Assembly (NCBI RefSeq): GCF_040409695.1
Contig: NZ_JARWGJ010000063.1
Coordinates: 1-43,733, forward strand
Reading direction: 5' to 3'
Length of the DNA stretch: 43,733 nucleotides
Origin: Longimonas sp040409695
GTDB taxonomy: Bacteria > Bacteroidota > Rhodothermia > Rhodothermales > Salinibacteraceae
The translations under genes were made by a program, and so were the position numbers. Every line of letters starts with the position of its first letter. Positions within the stretch are counted from its first letter, which is position 1. The notes below the pieces were generated by a model that saw only the letters and a program-made list of their open reading frames with translations, had not been told where the DNA came from and did no database searches. This document shows positions 17,103 through 26,640 of the stretch, in pieces.

Positions 17103-17819
17103 GTGCTCATGAACACAGCCTCGCACGGGCCCTCGGCGTCCGACCTGGCGTCGCTTCTCGGGACTGACATTGACAATCTTTCGCTGTATCACCGCGCGCT
17201 TACGCACCGGTCGTGCCTGCGTGAGGCAGACAACCCGTTTGATGTATCGAACGAGCGGTTGGAGTACGTGGGCGATGCGTTCTTAGATCTGCTGGTTGGT
17301 GTGGCACTCTATACGCACTTTCCGGACGAGGATGAGGGGTTCCTTTCGCGGATGCGTGCACGTCTGGTAAGCGGCCGCTCACTCGCCCAAGCTGCGCGCC
17401 GGTGCAATCTGGGGAGCTACTTGCTGCTGAGTCGCAACGCCGAGCGCAACAACGGACGATCTAACCCGAGCATTTTGGCCGATGCCTTTGAAGCAATCAC
17501 GGGCGCGCTCTACCTGGATCGGGGCCACGAGGCTGCGGCCCGGTTTGCCCGTTACTACCTGTTGGATGCGGTCGACCTCGACGCGCTTGTGCACAAGAAT
17601 CGCAACTACAAGAGCCTGCTGCAAGAGCATCTGCAGGGCGAAGGGCGCCCGCTGCCCACGTACACGGTTGTTGACCGCACCGGGCCTGATCACAACTACA
17701 CGTTTACTGTCGAGGCCCTTGTCGAAGGGGAGGTCCTCGGGCGGGGCACCGCACCGGCCAAGAAAGAAGCCGAGCAGCGTGCGGCCCGTGAAGCAGTTCA
17801 AGCACTTAAAAACGAGTAG
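17103..17819 (+). CDS. rnc: Ribonuclease III
   Basis: A 238-residue double-strand-specific endoribonuclease for rRNA and mRNA processing. The catalytic signature NERLEYVGDAF (50-60) gives metal ligands E54 and D58; ADAFEAITGALYLD supplies D127 and E130. A C-terminal double-stranded RNA-binding domain (about 165-236) ends with the KKEAEQRAAREAV motif. The start could be GTG 17103 or ATG 17109, two codons later; the second is equally likely. The fold and length are normal. It is separated from uvrA by the tandem-repeat gap. Confidence 0.97.
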   Translation: MLMNTASHGPSASDLASLLGTDIDNLSLYHRALTHRSCLREADNPFDVSNERLEYVGDAFLDLLVGVALYTHFPDEDEGFLSRMRARLVSGRSLAQAARRCNLGSYLLLSRNAERNNGRSNPSILADAFEAITGALYLDRGHEAAARFARYYLLDAVDLDALVHKNRNYKSLLQEHLQGEGRPLPTYTVVDRTGPDHNYTFTVEALVEGEVLGRGTAPAKKEAEQRAAREAVQALKNE

Positions 17820-17921
17820 TATACCCGTAACGATGTTGGTGGGTCGTAAACGATCAACTGCGCTGTACGTCCATTCATAGCAACTTACTATACAGCCTCT
17901 ACCCACCAACACTGCTCGCTT

Positions 17922-19073
17922 ATGTCATGCACAATAGGCGTTCCGCGCCCGTTTGCCGACAATGAAACCCGTGCGGCTCTTACTCCGCAGGTTGTGGAGC
18001 AGTTGATAGATGCGCACGGGGTAGAGGTGACCGTGGCATCGGGACTGGGCGCGCATGCGCACTATTCCGATGATGCATACGCATCGGCCGGTGCCACGAT
18101 TGGCGACGACGACAAGGCGTTTGCCGCTGATCTCGTGCTGGTGCTGTCTCCTCCCCCTCCTGAACGCCGCCGCCGTATCGGCAGCGACCAGACCATTCTT
18201 GGGTTACTGCAGCCCCTCGATAGCCCTGAGGCACTGGGTGATATCGCCGACCAGGGGGCTACTGCGCTGCCCATGGAGCTGGTGCCTCGCATCTCGCGGG
18301 CCCAGTCGATGGATGTGCTCTCTGCGATGAGCTCGTTGGCGGGCTACCGGGCCACGCTGGAAGCTGCACTGCGCCTTCCCAAGTTCTTCCCCCTCATGAG
18401 CACCGCGGCTGGCACTATTCGTCCGGCCAGTGTGCTGGTAGTCGGGGCCGGCGTGGCCGGACTACAGGCTATTGCCACGGCAAAGCGCCTGGGTGCTAAA
18501 GTGCGAGGCTACGACATTCGCGACGCCACGCGCGAGGAAATCGAAAGCCTTGGCGCCTCATTCGTAAATCTGGAGCTCGACACGTCGCTCTCTGAAGGAG
18601 ACGATGGCTACGCGAAGGAGCTTGAACAGGCCAAGCAAGAACGGCAGCCTGAACTACTACGTCCACACATCGCCAAGTCGGACGTTGTGATTACGACTGC
18701 GCTTATTCCGGGACGCCCCGCCCCGCTCGTGATCAACGAAGCAGCCGTAGAAGACATGGCGCCCGGGTCCGTTATCGTGGACCTGGCCGCCCCAAACGGA
18801 GGCAACTGCGCGCTCACCGAGCCCGGCACTACGATTACCGAGCATAACGTGCACATCATGGGTCCAACCAATCTACCGGCTACGATGCCCGTGCATGCCA
18901 GCGACCTGTTTGCAAACACCGTGCGATCTCTGCTCGACTACCTGCTCGACGACGAAGGCGGCCTTGCCCTCAACTTCGACGACGAAGTGACCGATGCAAT
19001 GTGTGCTGTACACCAGGGCACGATCCGAAACGAGCGCGTGCGCACCATGCTTTCCGATTTGCCTGATGCCTGA
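17922..19073 (+). CDS. pntAA: NAD(P) transhydrogenase subunit alpha, part 1
   Basis: 383 residues covering domain dI, the cytosolic NAD(H)-binding part of proton-translocating transhydrogenase. It starts IGVPRPFADNETRAALTP, as family members do, and has a Rossmann motif GAGVAGLQAIATAKRLGA at about 171-188, then GYDIRDATREE. In E. coli this is fused to the membrane domain dIIa as PntA; here it is a separate polypeptide as in Rhodospirillum rubrum. The product is NADPH from NADH at the cost of the proton gradient. It heads a three-gene operon. Confidence 0.95.
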   Translation: MSCTIGVPRPFADNETRAALTPQVVEQLIDAHGVEVTVASGLGAHAHYSDDAYASAGATIGDDDKAFAADLVLVLSPPPPERRRRIGSDQTILGLLQPLDSPEALGDIADQGATALPMELVPRISRAQSMDVLSAMSSLAGYRATLEAALRLPKFFPLMSTAAGTIRPASVLVVGAGVAGLQAIATAKRLGAKVRGYDIRDATREEIESLGASFVNLELDTSLSEGDDGYAKELEQAKQERQPELLRPHIAKSDVVITTALIPGRPAPLVINEAAVEDMAPGSVIVDLAAPNGGNCALTEPGTTITEHNVHIMGPTNLPATMPVHASDLFANTVRSLLDYLLDDEGGLALNFDDEVTDAMCAVHQGTIRNERVRTMLSDLPDA

Positions 19074-19141
19074 CGTCTTGCTGCCCCCCTGTTAATGCGC
19101 TGTTAATGTCCTGCTGATGCTTCGCTAATTCCACATCCGCT

Positions 19142-19450
19142 ATGATAGAAAACCTGATCATCTTCGTGCTGGCCGCTCTGCTTGGTACTGAAGTGCTGAC
19201 TAAGGTACCGCAGACCCTTCACACACCGCTTATGTCGGGGGCCAACGCCATCAGCGGGATCACCATTGTAGGGGCCATCATTGCGGCTGGAATGAGCGAT
19301 GCATGGTGGGCTACTGCGCTCGGCTTCGGCGCTCTGGTCGTAGCCACAATCAACGTAGTCGGAGGCTTTCTCGTCACCGACCGCATGCTACGCATGTTTG
19401 GTCGCAAGAAAACGCCCCCCTCTTCCGCCGATGCCTCCGCGTCCTCATAA
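19142..19450 (+). CDS. pntAB: NAD(P) transhydrogenase subunit alpha, part 2
   Basis: A 102-residue membrane protein corresponding to domain dIIa. It has about three hydrophobic helices: residues 3-14 region, the TPLMSGANAISGITIVGAI region, and the GFGALVVATINVVGGFLV region. The SGANAISG loop is a family hallmark. The C-terminal DRMLRMFGRKK is the usual basic end. It sits 68 bp after pntAA and 15 bp before pntB, with the expected gene order. Confidence 0.95.
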   Translation: MIENLIIFVLAALLGTEVLTKVPQTLHTPLMSGANAISGITIVGAIIAAGMSDAWWATALGFGALVVATINVVGGFLVTDRMLRMFGRKKTPPSSADASASS

Positions 19451-19465
19451 CGCCCCTGCCTGAAA

Positions 19466-20890
19466 ATGCCTATTCTTGAACTTGCGTACTTGCTTTCGGC
19501 TGTGCTGTTTGTGCTTGGACTGAAGCGCATGCAGACGCCGCCCACGGCCCGCAGCGGAAACGCGCTGGCCGCACTGGGCATGTTCACCGCGGTGGTGGCC
19601 ACGCTCTTCATTCACGATATTCTGTCGTGGCCGCTTCTGCTGGCCGGTGTCGTGATCGGGGGCGCTATCGGAGCGCTCCTTGCGTTCCGCACGCCCATGA
19701 CCTCGATGCCTGAACTGGTGGCGGTGTTTAACGGATTCGGAGGGGCAGCTTCCGCATTTGTGGCAGGCGCTGAGCTTGCCCAGTACCTGCAAGGGAGCCG
19801 TCTGGTGGATACGAGCGCCTACTCGCCTACGCTGGCGCTGGTCATCGGGCTGAGTCTGCTTATCGGCATGGTCACGTTCACCGGCAGTCTGGTTGCCTTT
19901 GGGAAACTGCAGGGCATTCTGTCGGGCAATCCCATTACCTTTCCGGGCGTCCAATTCGTGACCGCACTGCTCTTGCTGGGCGGCATTGCCGGTGTTGCCT
20001 TCCTGCTTATCGGGGCGCCTGACCTTGCCACCGACCCCGACATTACGCTGTACGCAGGTATCGGAATCGCTGTAGCGGCGGCTCTCATGGGGCTTTTCCT
20101 CGTCTTTCCGATTGGAGGGGCTGATATGCCCGTGGTGGTGGCGCTGCTCAACTCGTACTCCGGACTCGCAGCTGCCGCTACCGGGTTCGTTCTCGATAAC
20201 ACCGCGCTCATTGTAAGCGGCACGCTGGTAGGCGCTGCCGGGTTCATGCTCACCATGCAGATGTGCGATGCAATGAACCGTTCCCTGGCTAACGTTATGC
20301 TGGGTGGATTCGGGGGTGATGGCGCCACGAGCGATGCGCTCGACATTCCCGAAGGCAAGAGCGTGCAAGAGACAAGTCCGCAAGATCTGGCGATTCTTGC
20401 CACCTATGCCGAGCGCGTCATCATCGTGCCAGGCTACGGACTCGCTGTGGCGCAGGCCCAGCATGCCGTACGTGAACTGGCCGACCGGCTTCAGGCAAAG
20501 GGCGTAGACGTGCGCTACGCAATTCATCCGGTTGCAGGGCGCATGCCGGGCCACATGAATGTGCTGCTGGCTGAAGCGGATGTGCCGTACGAACAGCTTT
20601 ACGAGATGGACGAGATCAACAGCGCGTTCTCCTCAACCGATGTAGCGCTCGTCATCGGCGCCAACGACGTGGTGAACCCGGCAGCGCGCGAGGCGTCGGG
20701 CAGCCCGATCGCTGGGATGCCGATCCTGAACGTAGACGAGGCCGAGACGGTCGTCGTCATCAAACGCAGCCTGAGTCCCGGCTACTCAGGTGTGCCCAAT
20801 AGCCTGTTCTATCAGGACAACACCCGTATGCTCTTTGCGGATGCGAAAGAAGCCGTTGGTGAGACAACGGAAGCGGTGAAGGGGCTGTAG
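19466..20890 (+). CDS. pntB: NAD(P) transhydrogenase subunit beta
   Basis: 474 residues: membrane domain dIIb with about eight to nine hydrophobic helices (about 1-265), then the NADP(H)-binding domain dIII (about 300-474). dIII shows VPGYGLAVAQAQHAV, HPVAGRMPGHMNVLLAEA, VIGANDVVNPAA, and KRSLSPGYSGVPN, all standard. Loop residues of the proton path are not resolvable by eye. With pntAA and pntAB it forms a complete transhydrogenase that would supply NADPH. Confidence 0.97.
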   Translation: MPILELAYLLSAVLFVLGLKRMQTPPTARSGNALAALGMFTAVVATLFIHDILSWPLLLAGVVIGGAIGALLAFRTPMTSMPELVAVFNGFGGAASAFVAGAELAQYLQGSRLVDTSAYSPTLALVIGLSLLIGMVTFTGSLVAFGKLQGILSGNPITFPGVQFVTALLLLGGIAGVAFLLIGAPDLATDPDITLYAGIGIAVAAALMGLFLVFPIGGADMPVVVALLNSYSGLAAAATGFVLDNTALIVSGTLVGAAGFMLTMQMCDAMNRSLANVMLGGFGGDGATSDALDIPEGKSVQETSPQDLAILATYAERVIIVPGYGLAVAQAQHAVRELADRLQAKGVDVRYAIHPVAGRMPGHMNVLLAEADVPYEQLYEMDEINSAFSSTDVALVIGANDVVNPAAREASGSPIAGMPILNVDEAETVVVIKRSLSPGYSGVPNSLFYQDNTRMLFADAKEAVGETTEAVKGL

Positions 20891-21020
20891 TAAGGAGCGC
20901 GTAAGGAGCGGTCGTGCGCTGTTAACGATGACAATAGCAGACGTTAGCGGCCCCATCTGTTCTGCGTAGCGTCTGTCTGCCAACCGAGGAGGCTCTTGCC
21001 TGGCTCACCATGGCGACACG

Positions 21021-21063
21021 TTGAAGAGGGGAAAGGACCGTACGAAACCGACCCACTCTTCAA
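21021..21063. terminator. Weak hairpin between convergent genes
   Basis: TTGAAGAG (21021-21028) pairs with CTCTTCAA (21056-21063) across a 27-nt loop that contains GGG and CCC. It lies between pntB and the MBL-fold gene, which converge. There is no T run, so it may not terminate. Confidence 0.35.
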
Positions 21064-21086
21064 GCCTCAATCACCCTACTGCTGCT

Positions 21087-21956
21087 CTATTGCATCGGCG
21101 TCGGCGTACTGATCATATCAGGCAGGTCGTTGGCATTGTCGTTTTTGGAGCGGACGCAGGCAGCGATGAGATTCGCCTTCGAGAAGTCGCCGCCGGTGAA
21201 CCAGCGCAGGATGCCCTCGCGCCCAAGCAACTCGCGCTGGATGGCATCCAGTGACTGCCCTTCGCGGTGATACCGGCGTTTGACCTGTCCGCAGAGCGCT
21301 TCGAGGTAGCGTGCCTTCTGCTTGAGGGCTGTGGCGCCTGCATCCACCACGCCACGATGCCCGCAGAAGAGGACGTCAGCGGGAAGCTGGGCCATGGCGT
21401 GCAGCGATTGGGCGAGAGCGTATACGTCTTCGTCGAAGCGCAAATACGCGACGCGAGGCGATAGGAAGAGGTCAGCGGTGAAGAGCCAGCGGCGTTCGGG
21501 CACGTGCAGGCACACCATGTCGTCGGAGTGGCCGGGCGCCGGGTGGGCGTGCAGCGTAGCTCCTATCGACAGAGGAAGCTGCTCGGGAAGGGGCTCTGCG
21601 TTAAGTAGAGGAGGTGTGCCCCACACGACACGGCGATACCACTCAATCGAAAAACCCTCCTGTAGCCGTTTCAAGCTGGTTTCGGGAGCATACACCGGCA
21701 CATCCAGAAGCTCTTGGATACGTGCTGCATTTCCGGCATGGTCTTCATGGTGGTGCGTGCAGACGACACGCTCAATGCCATGCGCTTCGTGCTCGTCTTC
21801 CACGAAGCGGCGCACGGCCTTCCATTGATTGGGCGGGCCAGTGTCAATCAACGTGTGTCCAATGCGGTAACACACGCTGCTTGTATTGAGCCCGATTGGC
21901 CAGCGCCCGGACTTCAGTCCAGCCACGTCGTCGTGCGAGATGCGGGTACTGCTCAT
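21087..21956 (-). CDS. MBL-fold metallo-hydrolase
   Basis: A 289-residue metallo-beta-lactamase-fold protein starting at ATG 21956 (MSSTRISHDDV); an in-frame ATG at 21998 would add 14 residues. The dizinc motif THHHEDHAG carries the two-metal ligands, followed by the later PGHSDDM, FTADLFLSP, and FCGHRG (bridging and last histidine) elements. This subgroup with the C-terminal helical extension (KQKARYLEAL...) resembles the hydroxyacylglutathione hydrolase / LACTB2-like branch. The substrate is unknown. Nothing in its neighbours points to a pathway. Confidence 0.85.
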   Translation of the reverse strand: MSSTRISHDDVAGLKSGRWPIGLNTSSVCYRIGHTLIDTGPPNQWKAVRRFVEDEHEAHGIERVVCTHHHEDHAGNAARIQELLDVPVYAPETSLKRLQEGFSIEWYRRVVWGTPPLLNAEPLPEQLPLSIGATLHAHPAPGHSDDMVCLHVPERRWLFTADLFLSPRVAYLRFDEDVYALAQSLHAMAQLPADVLFCGHRGVVDAGATALKQKARYLEALCGQVKRRYHREGQSLDAIQRELLGREGILRWFTGGDFSKANLIAACVRSKNDNANDLPDMISTPTPMQ

Positions 21957-22075
21957 GTTTGAAAACGGGTAGGCGTCTAAAGTACAGATAGTGGGCATAC
22001 CTGAAAGGGAGAAGCGAAGCGTATGCTCAGGATGCCCTTATGCCAGGAATCGGTACGAACCAGCGGGTATGCAGT

Positions 22076-23236
22076 TCACAGACGGGCGTTACGTAGCAGT
22101 TCGTGCAGAGCATGGGCAAGCGCGCCGGATGCCCCCTCGTTGGTATCTGGCCCCGAAAGCAAGGCCAGCGTTTCAGGCTGCAACGCACGTGCCACGGTAG
22201 CCCCTAACTGCCCTGGGGATTCGGGCGGAACGATGAAGCCGGTGCGCCCCTCGTCGATAGCATTGGGCAGGTTGCCGACATCGGTAACGACAACGGGTCG
22301 GTCGAAGTGGGCTGCTACGCGCACAACGCCGCTCTGGGTGGCGTGGCGGTACGGCTGCACGACCAGGTCGGCTGCCGCAAAGTAGCGGGCCACTTCGCGT
22401 TCTGGAATGTAGCGGTCATCCCACCGCACCTGGTCTGGCTGTGGGAGCGCGTCGATCTGAGCCTGGTATGGGGCGGGGGCATCATATGCTTCGCCTGCTA
22501 CACAGAGCCAGGCATCGGGGTGAACAGCCTGTACGTCGGGCCAGGCATCGAGTAAAAGGTCAAGTCCTTTGTATTGGCGTACAAACCCGAAGAAAAGGAC
22601 GATGGGCCCTTCAGCAGGTAAGTTAAGCTGAGCACGGGCAGTAGCGCGGTCAGGTGCGGGGCCAAATCGGGTATAGGTAGGGTGGTCAACTTGAAGGACG
22701 GGAAGGTCGTGCGCAAGTGCGTGTACATCGCGTGCTACCGTGTCCGAGAGCGCAATGGCACCGTCTATCTGGTGAAGAAACCCTTTGCTGAGCCACCTGT
22801 CGCCCACATGGCGCTCATGCGGAAGGGCGTTATGCACTACGGCTACGACAGGGCGCCCAGCGCTACGCATCCGCCAGGCCAACCAGCTAAAGGGGGGCGC
22901 CATGAACGGCATCCAGTACTGGATGACGGCGCCTCCGAAGGGACCGTTTTGCATCCACCGGGCGGTGCGGTGCCACGAAAGTGGGTTTAGCGTATCGATG
23001 CGACGATGGGGGATGGGAAGGTCGGGTGGGGGTGGTGTATCGGTAACGGTCTGTGTGCGACCGGGAAAGAGCCATTCAGGATACTGGCGCTGGAAGGTGC
23101 ACAGTACAGGGGGATACCCCATCTCTTTTAAGGACCGGGCGGTGCACTCGGTAAAGTGCGCAATGCCCCCACGATAGGGATAAGCCGGTCCGATGTGGAC
23201 GATAGGGGCGTAGGGGGGCGAGAGCACAGGGGACAT
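22076..23236 (-). CDS. Glycosyltransferase family 4-like
   Basis: A GT-B fold glycosyltransferase of 386 residues from ATG 23236 (MSPVLSPPY); a longer frame from 23299 exists but its leader is not conserved. The N-terminal HIGPAYPYRGGIAHF stretch is the usual donor-side loop of group-1 transferases. The C-terminal half has VLFFGFVRQYKGLDLLL and the E-x7-E-like AADLVVQPYRHATQSGVV region, which binds the nucleotide sugar. It likely acts in the cytosol on surface glycans. No other glycan genes are nearby, so the product is unknown. Confidence 0.85.
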   Translation of the reverse strand: MSPVLSPPYAPIVHIGPAYPYRGGIAHFTECTARSLKEMGYPPVLCTFQRQYPEWLFPGRTQTVTDTPPPPDLPIPHRRIDTLNPLSWHRTARWMQNGPFGGAVIQYWMPFMAPPFSWLAWRMRSAGRPVVAVVHNALPHERHVGDRWLSKGFLHQIDGAIALSDTVARDVHALAHDLPVLQVDHPTYTRFGPAPDRATARAQLNLPAEGPIVLFFGFVRQYKGLDLLLDAWPDVQAVHPDAWLCVAGEAYDAPAPYQAQIDALPQPDQVRWDDRYIPEREVARYFAAADLVVQPYRHATQSGVVRVAAHFDRPVVVTDVGNLPNAIDEGRTGFIVPPESPGQLGATVARALQPETLALLSGPDTNEGASGALAHALHELLRNARL

Positions 23237-23423
23237 CGCATTGGGGAAGACAGCAGAACATGCAGGGCACAGGTGCCCCATAAGGGTGCACAGAGCCAAT
23301 CATGAGAATCCGAGTACAAACCGTAACATTGTATAGCGTACAAGAAACGGGTAGGTAGCCTGTGCGTGTCGTATCTACTAATTGCAATGTACCGTGTTTT
23401 TTATCATAGCTGACTTTAAAGAT

Positions 23424-24617
23424 ATGCACCGACTTTTATCGTATAGCGTCGTCGTTCTCCTCGGGCTGGCCCTGGTAGGATGCGGAAACGCCTCTTCTGA
23501 AGTCACTCCTGAGAATGATGCGGCGTCTGAAGGGGATGTCGTAGGCGAGGTCGTAATGGAGCGGGTGGAGAGCGAAGAGGAAACGTTTCAGGTCGTGCAA
23601 CTGGCCGACAATCTGGAGCATCCGTGGGCGGTTGCGTTCTTGCCAGAGGGCGATATGCTGGTTACAGAGCGCCCCGGACGCCTGAACCGGGTGTCGCTGG
23701 ACGGCACGGTTACGCCGATTACCGGGCTTCCTGAAATCCGTTCGGTAAACCAGGGCGGAATGCTTGACGTGGTGCTCCATCCGGAATACGAAGAGAACGG
23801 GTGGGCGTATTTCACCTACTCATCGCCGCAGGGCGACGAAGTGACGTCGACCACGGTAGCACGCGCTCAGGTTGAGGGCGATGCGCTTGCGAACTTCGAG
23901 GTGCTGTACACGCAGGAGCCTGCACACGAGCCCGGGCGCCATTACGGGTCGCGTATCCTCTTCTTGGATGATGGGACCATGCTCGTGACGATTGGCGACC
24001 GCGGACTGCGCGATCCGGCACAGGATACGCAGGACGACTCAGGGGCTACGCTGCGCTTAAATGACGACGGCAGTATCCCTGCTGACAACCCGTTTGTGGG
24101 AGACGATAGCGTACGCGACTCCCACTTCTCGTACGGCCATCGCAATCAGCAAGGCATTGACCTGCATCCGGAGACACGCGTGCCGTGGTCGCATGAGCAC
24201 GGGCCCCGGGGCGGCGATGAGTTGAATATCGTACAGGCTGGCAAGAACTACGGCTGGCCCGAAGCCACATATGGCACCGAGTACCGTGACGATTCGCCCA
24301 TCGGCATCGATCCGGATGAGACCGACGAATTTGTCCATCCAGTCATTCACTGGACGCCCTCCATTGCGCCTTCAGGCATGGCGTTTTACACCGGTGACGT
24401 GTTTGCAGGCTGGGAGAACAACATCTTTGTCGGAGCACTGGCGCATCAGCATGTGCGCCGCGTCGTGCTCGATGGCGACGAGGTTGTGCATCAGGAGGAA
24501 CTGCTCCGTAACGAGCTGGGCCGCATCCGCGATGTGCGCGTTGGCCCCGATGGGTTTATCTACCTGCTGACCGATGAGTCGAACGGAGAGCTGCTTCGCC
24601 TCGAACCGGTATCGTGA
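23424..24617 (+). CDS. PQQ-type aldose sugar dehydrogenase lipoprotein
   Basis: 397 residues from ATG 23424; an earlier in-frame ATG at 23382 is rejected because this start gives a clean lipoprotein signal, MHRLL...GLALVGC, with lipobox cysteine C20. The mature protein is a six-bladed beta-propeller of the glucose/sorbosone dehydrogenase family: LEHPWAVAFLPEGDML, TERPGRL, a conserved histidine in GGMLDVVLHPEY, YGHRNQQGIDLHP, and GKNYGWPEATYG. Homologues oxidise aldoses with PQQ and calcium in the periplasm. As a lipoprotein it would sit in the outer membrane. A symporter of the SSS family faces it across a shared terminator. Confidence 0.9.
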   Translation: MHRLLSYSVVVLLGLALVGCGNASSEVTPENDAASEGDVVGEVVMERVESEEETFQVVQLADNLEHPWAVAFLPEGDMLVTERPGRLNRVSLDGTVTPITGLPEIRSVNQGGMLDVVLHPEYEENGWAYFTYSSPQGDEVTSTTVARAQVEGDALANFEVLYTQEPAHEPGRHYGSRILFLDDGTMLVTIGDRGLRDPAQDTQDDSGATLRLNDDGSIPADNPFVGDDSVRDSHFSYGHRNQQGIDLHPETRVPWSHEHGPRGGDELNIVQAGKNYGWPEATYGTEYRDDSPIGIDPDETDEFVHPVIHWTPSIAPSGMAFYTGDVFAGWENNIFVGALAHQHVRRVVLDGDEVVHQEELLRNELGRIRDVRVGPDGFIYLLTDESNGELLRLEPVS

Positions 24618-24696
24618 ACCGGTATCGTGGGTTGAGCCGCGGGCTTAGCTGGCACAGGCCGCTATCTGCAACAGAGCGGTACATGGTTCAGCAAAG

Positions 24697-24740
24697 AAGG
24701 GCCAGAAGGATGCATACGCACGCATCCCCCTGGCCCTTTT
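24697..24740. terminator. Bidirectional terminator between convergent genes
   Basis: AAGGGCCAG (24697-24705) pairs perfectly with CTGGCCCTT (24730-24738), with an inner GGATGC/GCATCC stem, followed by TTTT on the plus side. It ends the sugar dehydrogenase transcript, and on the minus strand the symporter transcript. Confidence 0.8.
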
Positions 24741-24765
24741 CTGTTGCAGCGTGCAGCGGCGGGGC

Positions 24766-26346
24766 CTACCAGAAGGCAATAACCATGACGACGGTAACTA
24801 CAACGATCGCAACCGACTGCCAGCGATAGTCCTTGTACCAGGGCATGGGCTCTTCGGGCTCAAGGCTCCGGTTCGACCAGGTGAGGCCGTCTACCTTCTT
24901 GGCTTCGGGCTGCTCGTCGAATGCGATGGCTACTCCTGTGGCAAGCAGCAGGCAAAGCACGGTGAGGATGCCCGCGATGATTGTGAAGTGAATATTGATG
25001 ATGTCGTTGACCCAGAAAAGAAAGATTGCGAGTGAGAGGGCATGGCCGCCTACCAGTGTGACGAAGGCACTGTGCCCCCCCATGCGATCCCAGAACACGC
25101 CCAGCAGAAAGACAGCAACAACGGGTGGCACGAGGAAAGAGAGCATCTGCTGGATGTAGTTCCAGAGGCCCTCGAAGTTCAGAATCATCGGCGCCCAGAG
25201 CGCAGCTGCAACCATCAAGACAATCGTAATCCAGCGTCCGAGTGTGCCGACCTGCTCGGCAGTCAGGTCGGGCTTGTTGGGCTTTACGAAGTCAACGGTG
25301 ATCAGCGTGGAGGCGGCGTTCAGGGTCGAGTCGATGGTCGACATGATGGCTGCGATGAGACCAGCCAGCACGAGTCCGACAACGCCAACGGGAAGCAGCT
25401 CGGTAACGAGCGTAGGGAAGACGAGGTCAGCTTCGGGAAGGTCGGGGTAGAGCGTGAGCGCCCAGGCGCCGGGCAGCACCATGATGAAGAGCGGTGCCAG
25501 CTTGAGGAGTCCGCCCAAGAGGGCGCCCCAGCGAGCCTGTTTGAGGTCTTTCGCGCCCAGGACGCGCTGCACGATATACTGATTCAGCCCCCAGTAGTAG
25601 AATCCGAGAACCGGTACGCCAATAAGCGTACCCAGCCAGGGCAGCCGGCCTTCGGGGTTATCGACTGGATGGATCATGGAAAGATGGCCATCAGGGAGGG
25701 CCGCCGTGGCCTGGGCCCACGAGAAGTCGAACTGCGCAAACGTGAGTACGGCGATAATGCAAGATCCTACAAAAAGAATGACGGCCTGGATTACGTCGGT
25801 ATATACGACTGCAGCAAGTCCGCCTGCTGCGGTGTAGAGTCCGGCAACGAGCGCGAGCCCGAAGGCTGTCCATAGAAACGGCAGTTCAGGAAAGAACATC
25901 TGAAGCACCAGCGTGCCGGCATAGATGCCCCCCGCGGCATCAATCAGGATGCTGGTAACCACGGTGAGCCCGGAGAAGTACTTTCGCGAGCGCACGTCGA
26001 AGCGCTTTTCCAGATACTCTGGAATGGTGGTGAGGCGCGATCGGATAAAGAACGGGATGAAGAAGAACGCCATGAACACGAGCACGAGCCCGGCCATCCA
26101 CTCATAGTTTGAGACAGCGATGCCGGTGCTGTAGGCATCCCCTGCCAGTCCAATCAGCGTCGTGCTGGAGATGTTGGAGGCAAAGAGCGACAGCCCGATG
26201 GTGCCCCACATAAGCGAGCGCCCGGCGAGAAAAAGGTCTTCGCCGGTGTCGATGCGCTTGGCGATGTAGTAGCCGATTCCGAACACGATAATAAAGTAGC
26301 CCCCGATAATGAACAGGTCGAGGGTGCTAATCGGGAAATCAGTCAT
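24766..26346 (-). CDS. SSS-family sodium:solute symporter (SGLT-like)
   Basis: 526 residues from ATG 26346; an in-frame ATG at 26418 adds a non-conserved leader. The protein has about 13-14 hydrophobic segments. Family marks are DLFLAGRSLMWGTIGLSLFASN, YTAAGGLAAVVYTDVIQ, the GLNQYIVQRVLGAKDLKQA signature, and AAIMSTIDSTLNAASTL. Related proteins carry sugars with sodium, as in vSGLT. A sugar substrate is plausible given the sugar dehydrogenase next door, but not proven. It is separated from the upstream TonB receptor by a strong terminator, so it has its own promoter. Confidence 0.92.
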   Translation of the reverse strand: MTDFPISTLDLFIIGGYFIIVFGIGYYIAKRIDTGEDLFLAGRSLMWGTIGLSLFASNISSTTLIGLAGDAYSTGIAVSNYEWMAGLVLVFMAFFFIPFFIRSRLTTIPEYLEKRFDVRSRKYFSGLTVVTSILIDAAGGIYAGTLVLQMFFPELPFLWTAFGLALVAGLYTAAGGLAAVVYTDVIQAVILFVGSCIIAVLTFAQFDFSWAQATAALPDGHLSMIHPVDNPEGRLPWLGTLIGVPVLGFYYWGLNQYIVQRVLGAKDLKQARWGALLGGLLKLAPLFIMVLPGAWALTLYPDLPEADLVFPTLVTELLPVGVVGLVLAGLIAAIMSTIDSTLNAASTLITVDFVKPNKPDLTAEQVGTLGRWITIVLMVAAALWAPMILNFEGLWNYIQQMLSFLVPPVVAVFLLGVFWDRMGGHSAFVTLVGGHALSLAIFLFWVNDIINIHFTIIAGILTVLCLLLATGVAIAFDEQPEAKKVDGLTWSNRSLEPEEPMPWYKDYRWQSVAIVVVTVVMVIAFW

Positions 26347-26527
26347 GCGGGATAAAGTTGGTTCGCACCGGTATGATGGATTCAACGCGCTACCTGGACG
26401 CGAAGTCCAGGAACGCACAAGAGGAAGCGTTGCAGTCTACCGAACAGAACGGTAGTGGTCAAGCCCGCTCATCTATTGTGGTAGGTGTGGAGAGCAGAGA
26501 ACATCGCCTCGCTCTATCGAGCCCGTT

Positions 26528-26563
26528 AAAAAGGCCCGACCGTACAGGCGGTCGGGCCTTTTT
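26528..26563. terminator. Strong bidirectional terminator after the TonB receptor
   Basis: A perfect 15-bp stem, AAAAAGGCCCGACCG (26528-26542) and CGGTCGGGCCTTTTT (26549-26563), with a 6-nt loop. The A and T tracts make it functional in both directions. It ends the sigma-FecR-receptor transcript on the minus strand before the symporter gene. Confidence 0.9.
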
Positions 26564-26640
26564 ATGCACGCTCGAAGGCATGCTGACAGAGAATGCACTG
26601 CCTTCGGGTGGGGGAAGCGCGCTACACAGCGCCGTACCCG

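Noticed and set aside
19445..20554. Long minus-strand frame antisense to pntB
   Set aside because: Charged, low-complexity translation with no domain; pntB is clearly real.
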